Assembly: GCA_963682025.1 (NCBI GenBank)
Contig: OY821518.1
Span: 30,646,032-30,710,031 of the forward strand
Direction of reading: 5' to 3'
DNA: 64,000 bases
Source: Cordilura impudica
Taxonomy: Eukaryota > Arthropoda > Insecta > Diptera > Scathophagidae
Both the position numbers and the translations under genes were made by a program. The notes beneath the pieces were generated by a model that did no database searches, was not told where the DNA came from, and saw only the letters and a program-made list of their open reading frames with translations. Shown here one piece after another: positions 21,721 through 33,262 of the stretch. How positions within the stretch are numbered: the first letter of the stretch is position 1; each line of letters starts with the position of its first letter.

Positions 21721-23496
21721 CTATTTACCGACTGTTGGAGAACAACTGTCATTTCTTAATGGTGCAATATTAGGAATTTACAACAAACATGTCCTCATCA
21801 AAAGGAAAAAATAGAGTAAGACCTTGGTTTAGAATGGAAACCAAGATGCTTATAGAATACCGCGATAATCTATATCAGAAGTGGAAACGTTACAGGATAT
21901 CAGAACATTCCGACGAATATAAGATGGCTAGAAAAGCGGTTGTTTCCAAAATAAGGTATGATAAGTCTTCTTTTGTAAATATTCCTCTACCAATCGTAAA
22001 TAACGAATTCTATGATGATTGTCCATCTAACAACCCAAACATTATCAAATTTAACTTTCAATGTGTGACACTAACAGAGGTAGTTGCAAGTTTCAATGCT
22101 ATTAAATCGAGTTGGTCTTAAACCCCCCAGATATAAGACCCAGATTTATAAAAATGATTTTACCATGGATTGTCCGTCTCGTAATGTACTTGTTTAAATC
22201 CAATGGAGTGGAAACATGCCAAATTATACCAGTACCAAAAAAGGGAACCAATACCGCCCAAATGCAATTCTTCCATATCTCTCAAAAGTTTTCGAGCACC
22301 TTTTACACAGACAAATCTTTAGGTACTTAAAAACAACAACTTACTTACAGAGCGTCAATCGGGTTTCAGACCCCAATATAGCTGTAAAACAGCTTTATCT
22401 AATGTAGTTAAGGAAATAAAATGTTTTTAGATGATGGAAAATATTTTTTTTGGTTTTATTGGATCACTCAAAGGCATTTGACATGGTGCACCACTTAATT
22501 TTATGCCTCAAGCAGTTAGACCCATGTCGTCATATCTCACAAACAGATCCCAATCTGTTGCTAATGCTAGCTCCATCTCGAACTCACTGCAAGTTATAAG
22601 AGGGCTGGATCCTTGGAACAATTCTTTATTCGATATCTGCCAATGATCTTTCACAATAAATTGAATTATCTAAGATTTAGAAATACGCTGTAATATTTCA
22701 GCAATATTTAAGTAGTGCCAAAGATTCAATTATTTCCAAAACTCAAGAACTAAAATATGATCTCAAACAAATTCCAAAATTGGGCGACGGCAAATGGTCT
22801 ACGACTTAATCCAAATAAATCTAAGTGTATTGTATTAAAGAAGAAAGTGATGCATTTGGAGAATGGGGGCTCTAAAATTGACATCGCGGACTCTGTAAAA
22901 AATCTCGGTGTTGTGTTTAATGGAACTCTGACTTGGTAAGATCATATTAATCAATCCTGTGACAGAATTATTTATAGTATATTAAGAAGCTTATGGTTAA
23001 CACAGCACTTTACTCCACCGAAAATAAGATTGCTACTTGCTAAAACATATCGTTTACCAACATAACTATATGCATCTGAGGTTTTCACAAGTTGCAACTC
23101 TAGGGATAACAGGAAACTAAATGTAACTTTCAACAACATTATATCTTTGGATTAAAAAAATTTGATCATTTATCCCAATGCTCATGTCATGTCTTGCACA
23201 AGTCATTTGACAACTATGTTAAATTCAAAAATTATATATTATTTCTACATAAAATTATTATAACAAAGGCTTCAAAATATATTTTTGAGCGATTAAAGTT
23301 CGCAAGAGCTTCCAGAGGAAATCGAATAATTCAATTTAAATACCGGGACCAAGCCTCTGAGTGTCCATTTTTTTATTCTAACTATTCATCTTTGGAAACA
23401 ACTTCCTGATGTTATGCAAAATACTAGCAACGCAATAGCGTTTACAAAATTACTATATCAATACTTTAATTGATTTTATTTGATTTCTTTAATGTT
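21721..23496 (+). pseudogene. LINE-2 linker, reverse transcriptase and tail
   Basis: 21789-22121 has RVRPWFRMETKMLIEYRDNL and FNFQCVTLTEVVASFNAIKS. 22216-22390 has NAILPYLSKVFEHLLHRQIF and QSVNRVSD. About 22440-22500 has VLLDHSKAFDMVHH. 22757-22937 has FQNWATANGLRLNPNKSKC and VKNLGVVFNGTLTW. 23030-23410 has RLLLAKTYRLPT and IIQFKYRDQASECPFF. The segment expected to hold YADD (about 22640-22720) is not readable in any frame. Many frame changes; inactive. Confidence 0.72.
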
Positions 23497-24620
23497 TATA
23501 CCCTATACCACTATGTGTTCAGGGTAAAATGACTTTGTGTTGATGTTTGTAACTACAAAAAATATTTAACATAGACCCATCTTTTGTTATATCGACTTTC
23601 TGAGACGATTTAGCGATGTCCGTCTGTCCGTCCGTCTGTCCGTCCGTCCGTCTGTCCACAAGTCTGTGTGTCCATCTAAACTTTGTAAGTAAACAACGGG
23701 TCGCAAATCTGAACATATTTTGATAAAATTTGGTACGTAAAATTTGATACAAATGCTGTTGGAATTGGTGAAAATCGCAATTATATTTCCCAACCCATAG
23801 TAAGGGATTCATATAGTTTACTGGAAAAATTAATTTATTTAAATATGCCAAAATTCAAAGTTTGGCCTCGGCAAGGAATGGGTTAACATTATTCGCTTTA
23901 TTCCAAATTTTTAGCTTGAAAGACTTGCACATTTGGTTACTATATTGTAAGATGCACATCTAAAAATTCAACAGCGCTTACAAAATTTTTTTTTAATAAA
24001 TTGTCTTTCATTAGCTTGGGGTCAATTAATTATATATAAATAATTTATATATTAATATATAACTATTACAAAGGAATATAAATGATATATATATTAATGT
24101 GAAAAAATCTACAAAATAATTATAAAAATCTATATATATTAAACATTTAATTTAGCGATATTCTTAATTAAATTAGGTTTTTTTTTGAAATATAGATTAA
24201 TAGATATATATTAATTAGTTAAATATTTATATATTAATAGATATCTATTAATCCTACTAGTTATGAACCTGAATTCAAAAACATGTAAATTTTGAAAAAA
24301 AATCAAAAAAAAAAAAAATGAATGATTTATGTACTAATTAAATAAAAAAAATAAAATAATTAAAATTTATATAAATAATTAAAATAAGTATAATTAAAAA
24401 TATACTTTTTTTACACAATTAATCTTAATTTATATGTATATATATCTATTTATATAAAAAAAAAACGGTTTTTCAAAATTATTTTTTTAAATAATTTATA
24501 CTAAATTTAATTATTAATAAATTAGTTTAGTATAATTTAAATATAATATTTTAATTCATTAAAAGTATAAATAAAATTAAAAATTAAAATTATAATTATT
24601 ATAGTATTTAATTCTTTTAT

Positions 24621-24759
24621 TAAGTAATTCATTGATTATTAAATAAAAAATCATCTTAAAAATTACATATAAATCCAATTGAAAAAACGTTTTTTTTTTT
24701 ATTAAATTTATATAAATATGGGGGTATATAAATTTAGTTTAGTATCATTGAATATAAAT

Positions 24760-24798
<39 letters not shown>

Positions 24799-24953
24799 TT
24801 GTGTGTGTGTGTAATTAATTTATTGATTATTAAACAAAAAATCATCTTAAAAATTACATATAAATCCAATTGAAAAACGTTTTTTTATGTTAAATTTATA
24901 TAAATATAGGGGTATATAAATTTAGCTTATTTAATGTTGAGTAAATTATATAT

Positions 24954-24988
<35 letters not shown>

Positions 24989-25104
24989 GATTCATTGATT
25001 ATTAAATAAAAAATCATCTTAAAATTACATATAAATCCAATTGAAAAACGTTTTTCAATTTATATAAATATTGGGTATGTAGATCTGATTAATTTAATAA
25101 TATA

Positions 25105-25149
<45 letters not shown>

Positions 25150-25190
25150 TAATTAGATGAAATTATATTTAAAATTGTAAATTATTTTTA

Positions 25191-25265
<75 letters not shown>

Positions 25266-25341
25266 AAATCCAATTGAAAATATTAATATAAATTTATATA
25301 AATATAGGGGTATATAAATTTAATTTATTATATATTAATTG

Positions 25342-25376
<35 letters not shown>

Positions 25377-25449
25377 GAAAGTATTTTATGTAAATAAAAT
25401 TTATATATATATAGGGGTATATAAATTTAATTTTTAAATAATATAAAAT

Positions 25450-25496
<47 letters not shown>

Positions 25497-25860
25497 AATA
25501 AGTTCACTGATTATTAAATAAAAAATCATCTTAAAAATTACATATAAATCCAATTGAAAAAGATTTTTTTTTCTAGAGATAGTATCAATTTTTAATTTTA
25601 TATAATTTAATTTATATTTTATTAAAAATTAATATTTATTTTATTAATTAATTTTAAATTTATTAGATAAAAATTCATCTTAAAAATTACATATAAATCC
25701 AATTGAAAAACTTTTTTTTTCTAGAGATAGTACCAATTTTTAATTATTTATATGATATAATTTATGTTATAAAATTTAATATTTATACAATATATTATTC
25801 ATTGATTATTAAATAAAAAATCGTCTTAAAAATTACATATAAATCCAATTGAAAAACCGT
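24621..25860 (+). repeat. Control-region tandem modules with (TA)n tracts
   Basis: Six modules of about 60 bp share ATTGATTATTAAATAAAAAA then TCATCTTAAAAATTACAT and AAATCCAATTGAAAAA, at about 24631, 24821, 24992, 25505, 25662 and 25800. A fragment is at 25262. Between them are (TA)n runs, the longest about 25194-25261, and repeated GGGGTATATAAATTTA. T-runs follow several modules. Confidence 0.85.
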
Positions 25861-25937
25861 TTTTTTTACTAATTAAATTTATTAATAAATATTAGTTATT
25901 GATAATTTTTATCTTAATAATTAAAATATTTTTATAT

Positions 25938-26580
25938 AAAGTTTTATTTTGGCTTATAAATTTATTATTAGTTTAATTTATATGTAAATTTTTATATGAA
26001 TTTATATTTATTTAAATAATAAATATATTAACTATATTCGCAGTAATTAATATTATTACTTAAAGAAATTTAGAGATAGTTATATTAAAGAGTATTGGCT
26101 AAATTTGTGCCAGCAGCCGCGGTTATACGAATAATGCAAATAAATTATTTTATTTAAAGTTAAATTAATTAAATTAAATAAAAATAAATTTATTAGGTGA
26201 AATTTTAAATTTATTGATTTTATATATAAAATAATTGAAGCTTAAAAATTTTACTAATAAACTAGGATTAGATACCCTATTATTTAAAATGTAATTTATA
26301 AAATTAAGGTAGTAATAGTTATGTTATTGAAACTTAAAAAATTTGGCGGTATTTTAGTCTATTCAGAGGAACCTGTTTTATAATCGATAATCCACCATGG
26401 ACCTTACTTAAATTTGTTATCAGTTTATATACCGCTGTTATTAGAGTATTTTATAAGAAGGTTAATTTTCATAATTTTAAAATAGAAAATATATCAGATC
26501 AAATTGTAGCTTATATTTAAGTAGATATGGGTTACAATAATATTATTTATATGAATATAAATTTAATAAGTTCAAAAGGG
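25938..26580 (+). pseudogene. rrnS: 12S small-subunit mitochondrial rRNA, 5' about 640 bp (nuclear copy)
   Basis: It starts AAAGTTTTATTTTGGC, the usual fly 12S beginning. It then has the universal GTGCCAGCAGCCGCGGTTAT (26107-26126), AAACTAGGATTAGATACCC (26260-26278) and TTTGGCGGTATTTTAGTC (about 26341) in normal order. It breaks off before the 3' end of the gene at TTTAATAAGTTC, where R3 resumes. It would not be a functional rRNA in the nucleus. Confidence 0.9.
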
Positions 26581-27951
26581 TTAATGGGGTCATAATATTT
26601 TTTCAGAAACCCTAGGCTATTAAGATAATATATAACATTTAAAAGTAGAAAACTGATAAATATTTGATACAAAGTATTTTGAAAAAGTACATTTACTGAA
26701 TATTTCACAAAAAACACATTTTTCTCGAAATCTGCAAAAAAAAATTTTTGTAAAAAAAATTCTGTCAGAGGAAGTTACTTAAAAATTCACACAATTAATC
26801 TCTTACATATATTTAACAAAACCTTAAAGCATCAGATCCGTTTTTTTAAATTTTGTTTAAGAATTGTATAAAAAAAATTTTCAATTTTCGGTATCATTTC
26901 GCAATAGGTTAACTACATGGTAATAAAACAATTCTTCATATCTGAGTATCTATAGGTATAGAGACCAAAAAAAAAATTATGGTTTTTATCAATTTGTTAA
27001 AGTTGTAAAAATGTTCATCACATTTCATAACATAGAGTTTTTTGTCACAAAAGTGGTCTGGGGCATTTGTAAAGTCTTGGCTATTTTTTATTCGATTTTG
27101 AAGTTATATAGCTTTTTGGAAAGATAATTTAGTACTGTTATCGACTCATATAACAACTTCTCGAAAAAGTTAAATTTTGGGAAATCTGAAAAAAGTCATA
27201 TTTTCCCCATATAAACACACATTTGAAATTTTCAGTCGTGATGAAGCACCTCTAAGTTTTTTGTGATTGACCAAAAACTTTGTATTTCTCAGTTTTTTTT
27301 GCTATTCGCATATTTCTAGGGGTGTGAGACTTTTAATTCGAACACTTTTTTTACCCTCCATATAATGAAGGGCCACCCTAGTCCCCTACGAGATCAACTG
27401 AAATTGCTATAATATCAAAATTATAATATAGATCTCGGTAAAATTGTGTACTTTTAATACATCCATTTATCGGTAGTTCAAAAATAAATCCTATAGGACA
27501 ATTCTTAGTCATAGCCCCCCATATGAAGCTAATTCCCGATCTTTACTTAAATCTATCAAAACACAATAATATTGCACAGATTTTTCTTAGATTTGGTTTG
27601 TATATGTGTTTGCAAAATATAAGTGAGCCTACCAAATATCGTCAGGATCGGTTCATTTTTCCACCTAGGCCCCATATAAATATAGCGTCTGATATGAATT
27701 TTTTTATAGCCGAAGGCAAAAAACTTGCCACTCAAACCCGGTTTATATTTATTTTCTATATCTAAATAGTTGGATCAAAGAGATAAGGTCTTCAAACGCT
27801 TGGTATAGGGTATCGTATAGGTGATCTAGACCGACTATAATTTTCTTACTTGTTTTTTATGCATTACAGTAAATCTCTTATGTTTCGTTTAAGGCCAACT
27901 ATTCCCAATATTTTGAAGTAGATAGAAGACTTCATAAATCACTTTAAGAAA

Positions 27952-28317
27952 TCTATAATATTAATAGGCTAGGCGATTTCTTTTGACCGATGTTTTGTTC
28001 TACCATTTAGTTTCGATTTTGACCAAACGTATATTATATGAAAGGTATTTTTTTTAGCCATTTTGTAGATTTACAAATTTTTAAATTTTTTCCTTTATTT
28101 TGAGTAAATTGCACTTAAAGTTGCTACTAACACATACATAAAATTATACATATGCTATGTGTGTTTTATTAAATTTGTTAATGTGTTTGTTAATGAGTTA
28201 GTTATCTTCATTCGTAATAGTAATAAACCATAAAAGTGTTGGTTTGTGAATTGGCTAAGTTGAAAAATAAAGCTGCCTAGAAATTGCACTCGATTTTCGA
28301 GTGCTGGAATCTGGTAG
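27952..28317 (+). mobile_element. Family C element (C4)
   Basis: TCTATAATATTAATAGGCTAGGCG to CTCGATTTTCGAGTGCTGG...CTGGTAG. The terminal CTAG has become GTAG. Confidence 0.75.
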
Positions 28318-28637
28318 TGAAGAATAATTGGACAGAAGTTATGTCAATTTTTTTTTTATACACAGAAAATGTCAACTTTGAAGTTGTAGCAAAATGGTTT
28401 AGCTCATGGGCGGTTATCGCGGTCGCCCGAATATTTTGGAATCATCGTAGAATAAGTCTTATGTTCAATTTCAAGAGCGTATATTAAACTCCTTTTCAGT
28501 CCCATACAAAATGAGTTAATCTAATATAGGTTATCGACTTTGTATTGTTTTTTTGTGGGGAATGGGGGAGGGGTATAGTATCTTGTCGATTTCAGTGTTA
28601 CTAGAAATATACATGTATTTGCTTTTAAAAAAATTAA

Positions 28638-29012
28638 TCTATAATATTAATAGGTTAGGCGATTTCTTGTGACCGATGTTTTGTTCTACCGTTTAGTTCC
28701 GATTTTAATCAAACGTATATTATTTGAAAGGTATTTTTTTTAGCCGTTTTGCATTTTTACAGATTTTAAATTTTTTTCCTTTATTTTGAGTAGATTACAT
28801 TTAAAGTTGCTACTAACACATACATAAAATTATACAATGCTATGTGTGTGTTTAGTAAATTTGTAAATGTGTTTGTAATAAAATGAGTTTGTTTTTTGTG
28901 TTGATTTGTGAATTGGCTATAACTGATAATGATAATTTTAGGGTCCTAATTTAATGAAAAAATAATATTTCCTAGAATTTGCGCTCGAATTTCGAGGGCT
29001 TGAATCTGCTAG
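28638..29012 (+). mobile_element. Family C element (C5)
   Basis: TCTATAATATTAATAGGTTAGGCG to GCTCGAATTTCGAGGGCTTGAATCTGCTAG with host T at 29013. About 320 bp of unassigned sequence separates it from C4. Confidence 0.78.
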
Positions 29013-30321
29013 TATAATATTTATATACGATTACATATTTAGTGTCATTAACAGCCGAATTAATTTACACGTTAACTCTGTTTGGAATTTTCAGAAAATT
29101 TTTGTTTTTTTTTTAAGCATATTTTGGTAAACGAGAACTAACCAAAGCTTTCTGATACAATATTCTGTTAAAATTTATAGTAAACCACAAAAAGATTTTA
29201 GTTTTTTATGGTATTTATGTAACAGAATGTAAGTTGTATTATTCATTTGATATACAAGTACTTTACAATTTATTAAATAACGGCAAAAACTTATTAAAAA
29301 AAAAGAAAAAAATTTCGAAACTGTGGTTGAAATTCATTAAGATACCATAAAATTGCCCTGGTAACCACAAAACATTTTACTTTTTGTATTTTTTTGTTAT
29401 AGAGAATACGTTGAATATAATTGTTACTCTGTTCGTACATTTATATAGTTAGTGGTATTTAATGAATTTGAATTGAAACAGTTGAAACATTTGAAGAAAA
29501 TATCAAATTTACAACGTGATTGTGATAAAAAAAACAATAAAGACTTTACGTACAAACATCCAGCCATCCTTCCAGCCAACGGTTTTGCGTGCAAAAGAAT
29601 AAATAAAATGCTTGATTATCTAAACCGTATTTATAAAATAGTATAAATTAAAAGTTTCGTTTGAGCTGGAGAGGCGCACCAATGTTGAAATGTTCAAAGT
29701 TGAACATAATTGACTTTATGTTGGCTTTAATTGGAACTGGTTGATCTAAAAAGAGGATAGTCACCCAATTTTTTGATGGATGACTTTTATTCTTAATGAT
29801 TATTTGTCTGACTATATCTAACACAGAAATCTCTTGATTCATTTCAGTTTTTAAATTCCCGTTCGGAGAATTAACGGCCACTTTTTTGCATATGTCTCAT
29901 CAGGTCTTGTTACGATGAAGAAATTTTGAGTTATTATGAAAACTCTCACGTCACATATATGTGACACTGCACATCAAACACCACGTGTTAGAGAATATTT
30001 AGTTTGAAGACGTCATTAATAAATTAATAAATCAGTGAGGTGGTCCATGACAAAACGTAATAATTCCACTTTTTAAGTTTTTAGATTTTTTTTTGACTAA
30101 ATCCGTTTCTACATATTGAAATCTATGTGCCCATTTTTATAAAACATACCAAAGGTCAATAATTTCACTGCAACTCAATACCAAAAATAACGATTTAGAC
30201 CAAAATGAAACAGATCCAATATATATCCTACTGCCTTTAATTAAATTTATTCATTTTTCCAAAAAATTGTTCTGGTGGAATTATTGCGTTTTGTTATGGA
30301 CATCCTCATTTGCTTCTTATT
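29013..30321. other. Unassigned A+T-rich stretch
   Basis: Two short open frames (29452-29646 plus; 29648-29881 minus, containing HPSKNWVTILFLDQPVPIKA) lie back to back. I recognise neither. No terminal repeats, RNA gene or tandem array seen. Confidence 0.35.
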
Positions 30322-30540
30322 ATACCCTGCACACCACAGTGAAGAGGGTATATATTAGTTTGTCATTCCCTTTGCAACGCATCAAAAAATTAATTGCCAA
30401 TCTGATAAAGTATATAGTTATAATAACTCTATCCGTCTGTCCGTCTGTGAGTCTCTCTGTCTGTTTATCATTATTTCGAGCATTTCAAATGTGATAAATC
30501 TTAGTGCCAAGATATGACACAAAATGGAGACACCTCTAAA
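30322..30540 (+). repeat. INE-1-like repeat fragment
   Basis: TATACCCTGCACACCACAGT then GAGGGTATAT, an inverted-repeat start, followed by a CCGTCTGTCCGTCTGTGAGTC microsatellite at 30431-30461. Related to 8866-9157, distinct from family A. Confidence 0.55.
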
Positions 30541-30771
30541 ATATTCTAAAAAATTTGTGTGTTTGTTGTAATAATTTAGCATTAAGTCTATCAAATTGTT
30601 TACTTTTTCAAATATTTTATTTACATTTCTCATAAATAGTGCAATAAGTCCAGATCTAAGTGGAAACATAATTAACACTTTTAATTGTTTCAATTTAAAC
30701 TGCAATAAAATTCTAAGAAAGTGGATTGGGTGGCACATTTTTACATCTGCCACAGTTGATGAGCGTAACAC

Positions 30772-30927
30772 GCCCCGGTAGGTGAGTAGGTAGCGTGTTC
30801 GGCTATCATGTGGGGGTCGTGGGTTCGATTTCCACCAGAGGCTTTGGTCTGTTGCAGCAAAAAAAAAAAAAAAACTGCAGACAAGCCACTCGGCTTCGCG
30901 GAACTAGGCTTAAATAAATAAAAAAAC
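30772..30927 (+). mobile_element. tRNA-derived SINE
   Basis: The head has an A-box-like TAGGTGAGTAGG (30779-30790) and a B box GGTTCGATTTC (30822-30832) at tRNA spacing, with flanking CGTGTTCGGCTATCATG and CCACCAGAGGC. After an A-run the body reads CTGCAGACAAGCCACTCGGC and the element ends in a TTAAATAAATAAAAAAA tail. It has promoter boxes for RNA polymerase III but does not fold as a clean tRNA, so it is a SINE rather than a tRNA gene. Confidence 0.65.
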
Positions 30928-31133
30928 AACTATACATTTAGATTGACGTGGTGAATAGGGGAGGATAAAGAAAATATCTTCGGGACTATCCAAGGGCTTT
31001 AAGTTCGCAATCGCTCAAAGGTTTCGCATTATGGCGTATATTGTAGCAAACGTATTAAAAAAGCCATTGATGAAATTTCAAAGACACTAGCAAAGCCCAT
31101 CCCTCGAAACTCGGGTGCAAATTGTAGGAATTA

Positions 31134-31212
31134 TTGATGTGTAAATATCTATACGCGCAGGGGGGTAAATTTCAATTTCACAATACAATCACAAAAACAG
31201 CGTAACATGTAA
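31134..31212 (+). mobile_element. Family B 5' end fragment (B3)
   Basis: TTGATGTGTAAATATCTATA then CGCGCAGGGGGGTAAATTTC and CACAATACAATCACAAAAAC match the 5' ends at 38639 and 54604. Cut off at the mariner below. Confidence 0.7.
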
Positions 31213-31229
31213 GCTCACATGTTAAAGCG

Positions 31230-32231
31230 TGAAAAGCCATAAACAGTGCGTACACCCGAGAATATTGCTGATGTGGCAGAAAGTGTGCGTGAAGCGCCAT
31301 TAACATCAATTCGCCGTCGTTCTCAAGAATTGAACATTTCGGAGGCATCATTGAGACGAATTTTGCATAAAGACCTTGGTATGACGCCATACAAAGTCCA
31401 ATTGGTTCAGGAGTTGAAGCCAACTGACCATCCAATGCGTTTTCGCTTCGCTAAGTGGGCCTGCGATCGACTTACAGAAGATGCCGATTTTGCCAAAAAA
31501 AAATCATCTTTTCAGATGAAGCTCATTTTGATCTTAGCGGGTATGTAAACAAGCAAAATTGTCGCACTTGGGGCACAGAAGACCCGCACGCATACGTTGA
31601 AAAGCCGATACACCCAAAACGAGTCACTGTTTGGTGCGGATTTTGGTCCAGAGGCATAATTGGGCCATTTTTCTTCGAAAATGAGCAAGGAGTGGCCGTT
31701 ACAGTCAATGGCGATCGTTATCGGGCCATGTTGAACGAATTTTTGTTCACAAAAATTGAAGAGGAGGATATTAGCAACATTTGGTTTCAACAGGGCGGCG
31801 CTACGTGTCACACAGCCGAAGCTACACTCGATGGTTTGCGCCCTGTTTTTGAAGATCGCATTATCGGCAGCAGAGCTGATGTCATTTGGCCACCTCGGAT
31901 CTGCGATTTGACACCGTTGGACTATTATTTGTGGGGTGCCCTCAGAGATAAGTGTTACGCCAACATGCCAGAGACAATTGACGCTTTAAAAGACAAAATT
32001 CGTGAAGCCATTGGTGAAATACAGCTGCACACAATCGATAATGTGCTTAAAAATTGGACCGATCGTGTAGGCTACTGCATGGCCAGCCGAGCAGCCATTT
32101 GAATGAAATTATTTTCCCTTATTAACCGGAAGGATTGTACTTTCAAATAAAAAAAGAAATTTGAGATAATATTCAGTAGTTTTTTTATAGCATTTTCAAA
32201 AAAAAAAAAAAAAGTTATTTGGCGGACCCTT
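31230..32231 (+). mobile_element. DD41D mariner, 5'-truncated, 3' end intact
   Basis: It carries the transposase below and ends ATTTGGCGGACCCTT at 32231 followed by TA. The terminal AAGGGT (inward) equals that of the mariner at 160-1042. The opposite terminus is lost at the junction with the B fragment. Confidence 0.75.
31240..32101 (+). pseudogene. Mariner (DD41D) transposase with frameshift and lost catalytic Asp
   Basis: Readable from VRTPENIADVAESV through SIRRRSQELNISEASLRRIL and KPTDHPMRFRFAKWACDRLT. A nine-A run (31495-31503) shifts frame, after which IIFSDEAHFDLSGYVNKQNC carries the first Asp. The second block reads FQQGGATCHTAEA: the catalytic Asp is Gly (GGC at 31794-31796; the other copy has Asp). 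The third Asp (CDLTPLDYYLWG) is present with 41 residues between positions two and three. The C-terminus is complete to 32101. The N-terminal helix-turn-helix is missing. Inactive for three independent reasons. Confidence 0.88.
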
Positions 32232-32249
32232 TATAAAGAAATTTGATAT

Positions 32250-33262
32250 TTAGTTTCCGACTTGCATATCCTCCCTTTGTATAGCCGCTTGGTGAATGGT
32301 TGTTATTGCATCCTGAATGGCTCTGCTGCAATCTCCAATTGTTACTATTCCTTTGGGATCATCTATTCTGCTTTCCAGGTATATGAGCCATTGTTCTCCA
32401 ATGTTTGGTGGTGTAACAAATGGAATGGTCATGTTTGATTTCACATGGCTTTTGATTTTGGACCAAATATTTTCAATTGGGCTCAACATAGGGGAGTAGG
32501 GGCTCATTCTAAGCAGAGTAGCAGGAGAGTTTTCAAGCACTTGCTCCAGTCTGCTATGACACGGGGCATTATCGCAAACTGAAACGAGCTCAGATAACGT
32601 GTTACCGGTTTCTTTCCATTTCTGTAAAAGCCCTTCCACCCACTCATCCATTAGAAGAACACGAGACGCTCCTATCGCTCCTATCAAATGCACATTAGGG
32701 CCACGTGAGGTAGGAATAGTCTGAACTGACCGGGAACCCACTCTCGACCATCCATGTTTCCTGCGGCAGAATAAATTAAAGTTCGTCTCATCCATCCAGA
32801 CCACCTTCTTTCCTTCCATTAGATATTCATTGAGTTTCATGACGTACTCCATACATTTCCTTTTATTATCAGGGCTGTTTATTACCACAGGTTCCACATG
32901 AATGGCTGTTATTGAATGAAGTCTTCCATGCAAGGCGTTCGAAATAGTTGAAGTAGCCACACGTTTTTCCAATCTCGAAACAATTTTATCAGAAATCTGC
33001 TTGAGGGTCATATCTGGTTTTTCTTCAACCCATGATAATATGATGACGACTTCTTCAGCAGTTAAAGAATGCGGCTTTTTACCTCCTCTTTTTGATGGGG
33101 TTGCCTTCGCTTCGTTTACCCAACAATGTATGGAATATCCAATGACACAGCTAATTCACACCAATCGTTTCCCCTGTTGGCTGCTTCCACTATTCGGACA
33201 CGGTCTAGCTCACAGTGCTTCTTGTACAACTTTCTCTCTATTGCTTCTGCATCTATGTATAA
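32250..33262 (-). pseudogene. IS630/Tc1-like DDE transposase
   Basis: The open 253-codon part (33011-32250) has MTLKQISDKIVSRLEKRVAT (winged-helix), KKVVWMDETNFNLFCRRKHG (first Asp), VSVCDNAPCHSRLEQVL (second Asp) and SPYSPMLSPIENIWSKIKSH (Glu). I count 32 residues between the second Asp and the Glu. All three catalytic residues survive. Upstream, 33262-33128 reads KHCELDRVRIVEAANRGND then WCELAVSLDIPYI, and after a frame change near 33135 VNEAKATPSKRGGKKPHSLT joins the main frame. The terminal repeats were not located. The frameshift may be real or a sequencing slip. Confidence 0.78.

Larger units (their letters stand above)
19325..23496 (+). mobile_element. Second Jockey-group LINE, split by elements B2/C3 and A7
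   Basis: Pieces in order: 19340-19620 (HRQGFSICHLNAQSL, LFENSGV, ICVSET), then a B insertion, 20515-20940 (MSYSEVIISGNFNN, STLLDL, YYDQHSEATSIPKHDLFFLSYD), then an A insertion, 21721-23470 (RPWFRMETKMLIEYRDNLYQKWKRYR, RT, tail). The order and motifs match the LINE at 4.5-8.4 kb, but the two proteins differ at many positions, so they are related rather than recent copies. Confidence 0.78.
24025..26580 (+). other. NUMT: nuclear copy of mitochondrial control region plus partial 12S rRNA
   Basis: 24025 to about 25937 is an extreme A+T block with (TA)n tracts and repeated TTAAAAATTACATATAAATCC modules, as in insect mitochondrial A+T-rich regions. It passes directly into 12S rRNA sequence (25938-26580), the gene order next to the insect control region. 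Both edges are the nuclear R3 repeat, so this is an integrated copy about 2.55 kb long. Mitochondrial tRNA genes are not visible. An assembly join is possible but the two-sided R3 context argues against it. Confidence 0.85.
23786..27371 (+). repeat. R3 repeat, second copy, split by NUMT
   Basis: 23786-24024 matches 2577-2814, and 26581-27371 matches 2838-3655. At the split the uninterrupted copy has about 20 bp, containing GTGACCCCAATTAC, between two GGGGTCA motifs; here these motifs lie on either side of the mitochondrial insert. Confidence 0.75.
23498..27852 (+). mobile_element. Family A element A8, split by R3 and the NUMT
   Basis: The 5' part (23498 to about 23785) starts ATACCCTATACCACTATGTG and has a (GTCC/GTCT)n block at 23617-23660. 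The 3' part resumes near 27372 (CCCCTACGAGATCAACTGAAATTGC) and ends with a diverged palindrome (GTATAGGTGATCTAGACCGACTATA) and TTTTCTTACTTG at 27852. Between them lies R3, itself split by mitochondrial DNA. Confidence 0.78.

Noticed and set aside
24025..25937. Possible CRISPR-like array or satellite (repeated 60-bp modules with spacers)
   Set aside because: Modules and (TA)n spacers run directly into 12S rRNA, so they are mitochondrial control-region repeats.
25938..26580. Mitochondrial contig contamination
   Set aside because: Both flanks are the nuclear R3 repeat in register with an uninterrupted copy, so nuclear integration is the simpler reading, though a misassembly is not excluded.
30772..30845. 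Functional tRNA gene
   Set aside because: A and B boxes are present, but the acceptor and anticodon stems do not pair convincingly and a SINE body with A-rich tail follows.
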